This document shows positions 56,308 through 64,000 of a stretch of DNA of 64,000 nucleotides, piece after piece. Position 1 is the stretch's first letter. Every line of letters begins with the position of its first letter. Both the position numbers and the translations under genes were made by a program. The notes under the pieces were generated by a model. That model saw only the letters and a program-made list of their open reading frames with translations. It was not told the origin of the DNA and ran no database searches. This stretch comes from Manihot esculenta (taxonomy: Eukaryota > Streptophyta > Magnoliopsida > Malpighiales > Euphorbiaceae): contig NC_035176.2 in NCBI RefSeq assembly GCF_001659605.2, positions 27,460,716-27,524,715 of the forward strand, read 5' to 3'.

Positions 56308-57528
56308 TCATACGTTTGATGTTTGTCTGTTGTACTCTAGCTCTTGTAAGTTTCTTTCTCCACCTGCAAACCATTGAACTGTTCTCCTTGCCATCGGTAA
56401 CCAAAGCTTCCTTATCCTGTGTTCCTGTTCATCACTACGATTTGGAGATACAGCAGATTCTTTGATTTTGTTCTTCAGATTCAACTCTTTGAACCTTGAA
56501 CAGATTGTAATCTCAGACATTGATCTCTTCTCTCCAGGATTAATTATTTTCCTCGAACTTTCTTCCTGAAAAGAAGTAGAGGGTACATTTGAACTTGAAA
56601 ATGAATCACTTTTGTCAGCTTTGCTAATCTTGGACTCGTAGAATCTCTTCCTCTCTATGTCCTCTTTGATTTTTTCTATATTTTCTTTCATGGAGATTCC
56701 TGCAGAGCTGCTAGAATTTGAAGGCGAGAACCTGTTGCTTGACAGGAAATTGAGCATCTCAGAATTCAAGGACAGCAAATCTGAGGAATTAACGTCACTC
56801 CATCGGTTCTTGATAATAACATCAGAGACGATGATCCTGTGCTTGAACTTATGCAGAAGTTTCTGGTTTTTACCACCTTCTTGAACAAGCAAGAATTCTT
56901 CTTCTTTGTCGTTGGTTCCAAGGTTAAATCTTGATGACCCATGATAATTTTGCTCTCTCTGGACAAAGATTTCAACATTAGGATCCTCAGTTAGATTGGA
57001 AGGATTCTGTAAGAATCTCCAACTATTTGAAAAGCTGAAGCTCTTGAGATCCATTGGATCGAACTTGTACCTGCATAGAGGACAGCTAGAGTGATTTTGC
57101 AGCCACTGGTCAATGCAGTTCTTGTGAAATGCATGCTTACATTTGGGCAACAATCGAAGAATCTCGGATTCTTCGAATGTTGATAAGCAAACTGCACATT
57201 CTAAGCCTTGTTTCGAACCCTTGAGAGAAGAAAACCTGAAGAAGGGAAGCGAATCAATCACAGCTCTATCAATGCCAGAAAATCTAGACCTTGAACGACT
57301 GAGACCAAGAAAATTTTGATCATCAGCTGTGTTTCTGTGACAGAATTTTGCATAGGCAAAGATGAGAAAAGTTGCAGAGAGCATAATTGAGATGATGAGA
57401 ATAACAGCTACAAGACTTGGATGGAGTGGATTGAGGAGACCCGAATGAGAATTCAATGTGTTTTGGGCTTCGACATGGAAGAAGAAGAAGAAGCAGAGGA
57501 TTATGAGGAACACTCCCGATTTGTTCAT
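56308..57528 (-). CDS. ATL42: RING-H2 E3 ubiquitin ligase, ATL42-like
   Basis: Intronless 406-aa ATL-family protein. The N-terminus is a signal sequence (MNKSGVFLIILCFFFFFHVEA) followed by a membrane span at residues ~37-60 (LVAVILIISIMLSATFLIFA). The GLD-like motif appears as SGIDRAVIDSLPFF (~84-97). RING-H2 at ~109-151: CAVC-x15-C-x-H-x2-H-x2-C-x10-CPLC, with the proline before the third zinc ligand (LPKCKHAFH) and WLQNHSSCPLC. The long C-terminal part, Ser-rich with IEKIKEDIERKRFYES, is disordered in style. Such enzymes pass ubiquitin from E2 to substrates at membranes; many respond to elicitors. GSKQGLECAVCL and the long tail fit ATL42 best; ATL41/43 types are alternatives. The start is the first Met before the signal sequence, and no lesions are seen. 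Confidence 0.93.
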   Translation of the reverse strand: MNKSGVFLIILCFFFFFHVEAQNTLNSHSGLLNPLHPSLVAVILIISIMLSATFLIFAYAKFCHRNTADDQNFLGLSRSRSRFSGIDRAVIDSLPFFRFSSLKGSKQGLECAVCLSTFEESEILRLLPKCKHAFHKNCIDQWLQNHSSCPLCRYKFDPMDLKSFSFSNSWRFLQNPSNLTEDPNVEIFVQREQNYHGSSRFNLGTNDKEEEFLLVQEGGKNQKLLHKFKHRIIVSDVIIKNRWSDVNSSDLLSLNSEMLNFLSSNRFSPSNSSSSAGISMKENIEKIKEDIERKRFYESKISKADKSDSFSSSNVPSTSFQEESSRKIINPGEKRSMSEITICSRFKELNLKNKIKESAVSPNRSDEQEHRIRKLWLPMARRTVQWFAGGERNLQELEYNRQTSNV

Positions 57529-57720
57529 AGGTGAGAAGGCAAAAATTTTCTGAATAAATTGTTTGTGGTTGTTGTGAACAGTGTGTATGAACTCGGAGAC
57601 ATGTAATGAAATTTAAAGCTATATGAGATTTCAAAGGGTCCCCAGAGAAGCAACTGTTGTGGTTTGTCGATTTTGGCTGTCTTTTTTCGTTTGATTTTGA
57701 TGAAAAAGGTTTTATAATCA
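57529..57720 (-). promoter_or_regulatory. ATL42-like promoter and leader
   Basis: Minus-strand GATTATAAAACC at about 57710-57721 is a good TATA box about 185 bp before the ATG, leaving a leader of roughly 150 nt. Confidence 0.5.
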
Positions 57721-58266
57721 CATCTTCGTTTGTTAATTAACAGATTATGTATTAATATAATATGGGTATCTTTGCTTACGTCTGGTTTTGATTATTTGTC
57801 TTTAGGGTATTTTTTATTTTTTATGTCAATTAAAATACTAAATTTTTTTATATTTTAAATAATAAAAAATAATATTATATTATGCTATACTAATTTAACC
57901 CTTATTAAATACATAAGAGTTTATTTAATAAAAAATAAATTAAATTTATTTAATCTTTAAATAAAAATATAAAAATTTAATTAAACTTATTTCCTTTACT
58001 TTTTCAATACAATTGATTATGAGCAGAGATTTGAAATCCAAATTTCACAGCTTTAAAGACCACTTTACTATTACCACTAAGCTTTTCTTAATCATTATTC
58101 CTTTAACAAGTACAAGCATAGGATGGCAATTATGCTAAATTTACTTCAACTATATAATAGAACTAAAATATCTAAATTTAATCATTTCATCTAAATTTGC
58201 TCTTAAATAATTATTACAATATTAAATAAATTCAAATAAGATAAAATAAAATAAATAGAATGTAAC
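57721..58266. other. AT-rich spacer
   Basis: Poly-A/T rich intergenic DNA between the ATL gene and Tat copy C; nothing recognised. Confidence 0.5.
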
Positions 58267-59388
58267 TGATATTACACAATAATCGCTTAAAATAAATAAG
58301 TAGTGAGCTATCATCATAAAATAGAGTCACGTGACAAGAATCTGATAAAACAATATGTGATTCCCATAAAAAAGAAAGTCTGGATAATCACAATATCCGG
58401 ACGCTTCAGGACAAGTCAGCCTCAGGTTGAATAGATTCACTCTCTTAACTTTAAGGCGAGACTCTATAAAGAAGTTACTATTAACAACTATAATTAAGTA
58501 GATCCCATTTACGCTTGTGATCACGGGATTCCTAACCAATTAGCCGGTGAAGAGCTTTTACCAATGAGCTGACCATATCATTGTCGAATCATCAGGAAAT
58601 GTTATATTTATCCATACTTTCTTATAGTATAAAAGGGAACGGTCACAGAGATAAAGGTACGCTATTTTCTAATACTACTTCAATTCTAAGCAGTTCATTG
58701 CATCCTTTCTATTCTTTAGTATACTAACTTGAGCGTCGAAGTGGCTGCCATGAGTACCCACCACCTTACGTTCTCTTCTCTTGTAGGTCTAAACCAATCA
58801 CAATATAACTCTTTTTCGGCCACGTCATCAATCTAATTTCTGCAACATTATTTGGTTTCGTTGCTGAAAAATCTATTGAATCATTTCTGTTCATTTGGAT
58901 TAAAACCAATATCTTATCTCTAAAAAAAAATTCTATCTTTTATCTCTCGAAATGGCTGATAATTCACGAGCTGCTACTAAGCTTGCTACTGGTGAAGATG
59001 CCATCATTCCTGCCACTCTTGGTAGGGACAAAACACACCTCCTATAGTCAACGAAACAGATTCTAACGACCTGAGCATTGAGCAAATACTCCAATACGTC
59101 TGAAAGTTGCAGGTTATTTTCGAACAATACAAAGCTTGGGAAGTAGCGTCGCTCATGGCTCACAGGAGAATGGAGAAAGTCCCCGTAGATACCTCAAGGA
59201 CTCAGACAGGGGCAATTCAGATGCAGTACAAAGGGAAGAATAAGCCCGAGGAAGAATAAGCCCGGGGAAGAGGAGCCATCAGATGGTACTCCGAAGGACG
59301 TTGGCTAGAAGTAAGTACGGGCTGCTCAAAGGTGCCAGAAAGGATGGGAAGAGGACAAAAGGACGGGCCAAAAGCCAAAGAAGCAATG
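58267..59388 (+). mobile_element. Tat-type gypsy element, copy C (5' part)
   Basis: LTR 58267-58847 (TGATATTACACAATAATCGC to TGCAACA, TATA AGTATAAAAGG near 58626) followed by the degenerate PBS TTTGGTTTCGTTGCTG and the gag start at 58952. Plus strand, opposite to copies A and B. Cut at 59389 by a chromovirus-like LTR; the remainder is outside the window or lost. Confidence 0.75.
58952..59388 (+). pseudogene. Gag N-terminus of Tat copy C
   Basis: ATG 58952 (MADNSRAATKLATGEDAIIP). The conserved QNTPP...SIEQILQYV continues in another frame, so an indel lies near 59028. A stop interrupts ILQYV-stop-KLQ near 59101. A 15-bp duplication GAAGAATAAGCCCG(A/G)G occurs at 59235-59265. Confidence 0.65.
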
Positions 59389-61696
59389 TGTAATGACCCG
59401 GAAACCGGTACCCCTCTGTAACGGCCCGAACCATCACTGGCACTAGGATCCAGATCGGCTTAAGGCCGCCGGGACCCGTAGCAAGCCGCCTATACTCTCT
59501 GTGTACCTGATAAATCCCATACATGATACAAAGATACTCAACAATCCTGTAAAACTCTGTAGGCTTAACTACTGCTACTCAGATATATCAATCTGAAATG
59601 GCCCTCAGGGCCTATACCAGGGACTACTATCTGCTGTGGATCAAGGGATTGAAACCCTTTTACTCTGTAACACAATCCACTGGTATCACATCAAAGCCAT
59701 ACATTAAGCCTAACTCACACATTTCTCATCAAGAAATGTAAAACAGGATTCATGTACAAGGGATTAATCATACATCACACTATAGCAATGATACTAGGAA
59801 AAGCACAAGTCTATCCAGTATACGACAGTACATATCTATACATTACATTACAACTAATCTTTTAATTACATCATGTCCACTACACTATTACAGCATACAT
59901 TCAAGCACAACTTTCCTCTGTACTCTTGCTGACTTTGACTTCCCATAGCTATCTCAGAACCTGCAAAACTGGGGTTAAGGGAGTGGGATGAGCTCTAGAG
60001 CCCAGTGAGGAGGAACAATAAAAACAGTTCATTCATTACATGTTATCATGAAATGCGTCACATCACAAACAAATCATCAAACGGATGAACTTGTCACCTA
60101 TAGCACCCTACTATAAACAAATACCCTACTTGCTAGGGAGGCAGAGCCATCACCTAGACTTCTATACCCAACTGTGCTAGGGAGGTAGAACCATCACCCA
60201 GTCTTCTCTGTACTGTATCATATCACAACAAATCCAATAATGCTAGGGAGGCGGAGCCATCACCCAGTCTTCTCTTATGCTGTATGTCTATCTGTAACTG
60301 AGTACCAGGAGCGACCTGGACTATCCAGGAGCGACCTGGAATGGCTATCTCATGCCATATCTCTGTAGTAGTATCTTATCTCATGTCAAGGGCTAAGGAT
60401 CATCCAACGTTCCTCCACACCACAACAACAACTTATGCAATGCATCAAATTCGTGGAGTCTAATGCAATACAACCTATGACATAACATGGCATTTTATGA
60501 TGCATGGATCATGCTAGAATCGTGTCATTTCTCAAAATAAAATATTCAGTTTAGTTCCACTCACCTCTAGCCAATGCTGGCTAACTCTTGGCCAACTCTA
60601 ACTCTGGAGCCTCCTCGGTTCCTCGGTCCAATCCTACACAGATGGACGTAAATGAGGTACCAAACATACTCTAACATAACTAGGAACATCTCTCCAAAAA
60701 CCTTCTAAAATATCACAAAACATGCATGCAAAACAAGCAAAGGAAGGCTGGACAGGGCACCTTCGGCAGCACCTTCGGCGGCCGAATGTCTCCTCCAGAG
60801 ACGAAAGTCAGGCATGTTCGGCGGCCTAACTTGGACTTTCGGGGGCCGAACCTGAGTTTAGCCAGAACTCAGTTTCGTGCACAAGGACGCCTGCCAGTCC
60901 CTCCATCACCTGTTCAGACCTCAACACATGCATTTAACCCTTCTAAAACATGCATAAACACTTCAACAAGCCTAAGGGAGCTTCAAATAACTTTAAACTC
61001 CAACAAACAAGCTCACAAGACACACATCAAACATAAAGGATTCATAAACCCTATGATGCACATCTCATGCAAACTCATGCCTAGCTCCCTTTTCCTTTTA
61101 CAAAACTCATAAAAACATCATAAGAACCATGGATCAACACTTACCTCTTGAAGAACAAAGGCTGAGATGATCCAAACTCAAAGATATGGAGAAACCAAGC
61201 TTCAAAAGCTTCAAACTCCAAAACCTTGTTTAAAGCTCACAACTCTTCAAAACAAGGGTAAAACTCATTCAAACCGTGAAAGATTTGAAGAAAAACCATG
61301 AAAATACTTTAAGGAGATTAAGACCTCACCTAGATCAGAAGGAGAGAAGAAACCTCCTCCTTTTTCTGCCACTCGGTGCACTTATAGATGAGCAACCGCC
61401 TCAGGTTCGGCTGCCGAATCGCATGCAAAACTATGCAACTTTCGGGGGCCGAACATAACCTTCGGGGGCCGAACATTGGGCACTTTAGGCGGCCGAACTT
61501 AACCTTAGGGGGCCGAACATTGCAAAATGCCTCCTTGGCCATATCTCTTCAAAACTCAATCCTTTTCTACGCTAAACCTTTAAAACACTTGCACATATTT
61601 TAGAAAACTTTCTCTTACCCTTCCAGAGACCTCTGACATCCTCGAACTCCCCCGGATGGTAGGAATTCCGATGTCTGAATCTAGCCGGGTATTACA
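59389..61696 (-). mobile_element. 3' LTR of a chromovirus-like gypsy element
   Basis: 2308 bp, minus-strand TGTAATACCCGGC (61696) to CATTACA (59389). Unlike the three solo copies it is followed on the inner side by a PPT (TTTAAAGGAGGGAAGAA) and the reading NIRGRMFLKEG, so it is the 3' LTR of an element extending past the window. Minus-strand TATA CTATAAGTG near 61379-61387, GC modules 61400-61530 upstream and 60750-60860 downstream. About 30 extra bases lie near its 3' end (59413-59443). Confidence 0.85.
60120..60360. repeat. Tandem repeats in the 3' LTR
   Basis: TGCTAGGGAGGCGGAGCCAT with CACCCAGTCTTCT occurs three times, 60-70 bp apart; CCAGGAGCGACCTGGA occurs twice after it. Confidence 0.8.
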
Positions 61697-64000
61697 TTCT
61701 TCCCTCCTTTAAAAACATTCGTCCTCGAATGTTAAAACAACAACAAGAAACATACAGGGAAACAAGAAGAAAGCCTACCATCGGTCTCTACGACGAGACA
61801 CAGATACCCCTGGAGTAAAACTCCCGGGTTGGCTATACTGTCTGACTTTACTGACCCTTCACTGCTTAAGCTGTGTCTACACTCAGTGTTTACCACTCTT
61901 GCTTGTACACAAACGACCTGACTCTTTCATATGACTACTAACTTTTCTTTTCTTTGCCTTTTCTCAGCTTATTCGCACTCCTCTGGTTATACTAACCTGT
62001 ACTTCTGACTACGGATCTTCCTTTCTCTTTGATGCTTCTCGGCTTAATAACTCTACAGAAATGCTAGATGACTTGGCTATCACGTTCTCTCTCTCTACTT
62101 ACTTTCGATGTTATATTGTGACACATCACAATGAAACAGACATGCCCTGAAATTGCACTCAGCTTACAGAACTTGACCTCTATGCCATGTTCTCTGAAAA
62201 TCTATAACATTTCGTAGATAACGGGCATGCTTCTCTGTTTCTCTAAACTATTCTACGATTTTGCTGCTCACTCTGATCCTTGCCCGCTTTTCTTCTTCTT
62301 TACTATACTGGCTTCTTCTCTTTTGATCCCTTCTAACATGGCTAGACTATCTCTAGCTCTCTCGCTAACTGTTTCTATAGGATAAACTGATAAGCGACAT
62401 CTGACTGAGGGCAGCTAAGTCTTACCCAGTAAATCTTGTCTTGTATACTCAGAGTCGCTGAGCAGTTTTACCCCTTCCCTCTGGTTTAGACTCTTCACTA
62501 TCATAAAGATCTCACCTCTACGCCACTGCTAAAATGACTTTGGCCATATAGTTCCCAACTCTTAGATCTATTATGGAAAACAACCAGCTTCTACTAGCTG
62601 GTCCTATAGATCATCCATTCTGCATGGGAACACCTGTCCTTGGTAGTGATTTTGTGCAACTAGTCACAGTTGTGACAAAATCTCAAGGTTTCATCCTTCG
62701 TTTCTCACAACGATACTGGAACACTCCAGGGTGTAGTACTAAGTCGGATAGAAGCCTTTACTACCAAGTGCACATTGTTCTACTATCGCTCTTCAGTCTG
62801 TAACTGCTTTTCTAGCTCTTATAGGTTTCAACTCTTACATGCTACAGGTATCATTTCGAAAGAAGAGATGAAGATGTATCTAGTCTCCATTCTCACTTAA
62901 CTTTCAAACTCTACTAGGATAACATATAACACTCTTTCTCTTTTCCTGTCTATGACTACTGAGGCTGGTTCCCTGACCTGGCTATGCGCTCAAACAAGAG
63001 CAAGAAAACTCCTGACTAACTTCCCTAACGAATTCACGAGCCTGTAGGGTTGATATCAAACTGCTGGGTATGCTAAACTGTCCCCCTCTAAGGACTAACT
63101 CTGACCCATCCGAGCCTCTGAACTCTGACCTGTCCTACCTTGTCTTTGCAGACGTAGGTAGTACCTCGAGTAGCTAGCCAATCCGCCCTAGGTTGACATC
63201 ACCAGTCACCCCTAGAACCATAAGGTCAGCTGGACGGCATCTACTACTCTCACCAAACTCTGAACTGAACCGACAGATTGACTCTGCCATAGATGGATCA
63301 CACTCTTGGGCCCTCTGACCCAAAGAGAACACTCTAAGCCAGAAGTTATCAACCCCTCCTCTATTTATGGCTCTCAAAACAACAGGGAAAGAAACATCAG
63401 GGTCTACTATAACCTACACATCTGAACACCCGCAAAAGAACGTATTTGGCGTCACCGTGTTCAATGTGTTAGCCTCCTACTGAGTCAGGATGAAGATCCA
63501 AGCTAAAGCTAATGAATCTTCCCTCGGGAACCGACCAAAGAAAAGGAGAACTCTCTTCTCCTGCCTCAACCCCTGTCCTAAAACATGGCTAGAGCTCCAG
63601 GCTGAGTTACACTACTAGAAGTCATCTGCTGGGACTGTGCCAATCAGGGCCGCAGTAGGACACTCACATAACATGAGTCCTTCCTGCTCGCATCTATACA
63701 TGCCGTAGTCCCATACTAACAGACCACTTTCGTGTAAACCCCACACCTCACGCATCCAGAACTATCTGAACCAGAGCTCATCGCCATCTAATCCCAGACT
63801 AAACTGAAATCTCCTTCTACACTTTCGTACTTTACCTTTATTCTATTCTGTTCTTTCTCTGCTCTATCTTATCTCATTTACTCTTTTCTTTGCTTACTTT
63901 TCTCTTACTTACTTTTATTCTTTTTCTTACTCTACACTTTCTTACGCTATTCTCTGCCTTATTTCTTTACTTGAGGTCTACACTCAGAGATGAGAGATCA
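61697..64000 (-). mobile_element. Interior of the chromovirus-like element, no pol visible
   Basis: The first ~35 bp (minus strand) are the PPT and a gypsy-type C-terminal tail. Beyond that, 2.25 kb shows strong C+T bias on the plus strand and no ORF over 80 codons. I find none of the chromodomain, integrase or RNase H motifs that should precede the tail. This fits a large non-autonomous derivative (LARD) or heavy decay; the rest is outside the window. Confidence 0.55.

Noticed and set aside
57323..57721. 132-codon minus-strand ORF at the ATL gene 5' end
   Set aside because: Overlaps the ATL signal-peptide region in another frame and runs through the promoter; no family features.

Overview
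This is a transposon-dominated stretch of a plant nuclear genome: AT-rich spacers, spliceosomal introns, nested LTR retrotransposons, MITEs and two recognisable host genes. The gene types (a PGG-domain ankyrin protein and an ATL42-like RING-H2 protein) indicate a dicot. The GC-rich TTCGGCCGCCGAA-type LTR motifs make me think of Euphorbiaceae such as cassava or rubber, but that is a guess from style, not a demonstrated identity.

Layout. 1-16496 is a degenerate Tat-type Ty3/gypsy element (copy A, minus strand, pol deleted). It is split by an almost intact 10.9-kb Sirevirus-like Ty1/copia element (1731-12659, TSD TAAGT) and by a 2.3-kb solo LTR of a chromovirus-like family (13128-15422). An 865-bp LINE derivative with a perfect 15-bp TSD follows (16521-17385). 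19314-30309 is an old Tork-type copia pseudoelement in which each LTR holds a different solo LTR, another LTR lies between PBS and gag, and the reverse-transcriptase core has been replaced. 31117-31645 is a hAT MITE upstream of the first host gene.

Host gene 1 (32584-42221, plus strand, three exons) encodes an approximately 600-aa ankyrin-repeat/PGG membrane protein of the BDA1/ACD6/ITN1 type. Its 7.7-kb first intron contains a hAT MITE, a CACTA-like foldback element, a Mutator-like MITE with a microsatellite core and a LINE-like tail. 42899-54898 is Tat copy B (minus strand), which keeps recognisable gag, protease, RT, two RNase H domains and integrase, plus an antisense ORF. It is interrupted by another solo LTR (44074-46233) and by a 2.27-kb internally deleted LTR element (46960-49233, TSD CTAAG). 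Host gene 2 (56308-57528, minus strand, intronless) is an ATL42-like E3 ligase. Tat copy C (58267-59388) is cut by the 3' LTR (59389-61696) of a chromovirus-like element whose 2.3 kb of visible interior has no detectable pol.

The most unusual signals are these. A GC-rich, orientation-constant near-palindromic array sits just upstream of TATA boxes in two unrelated retrotransposon superfamilies, and again at an internal promoter of the copia element. That internal promoter drives a leader with a canonical 667-nt intron and an extra third ORF. Several non-autonomous derivatives have precise, checkable boundaries.
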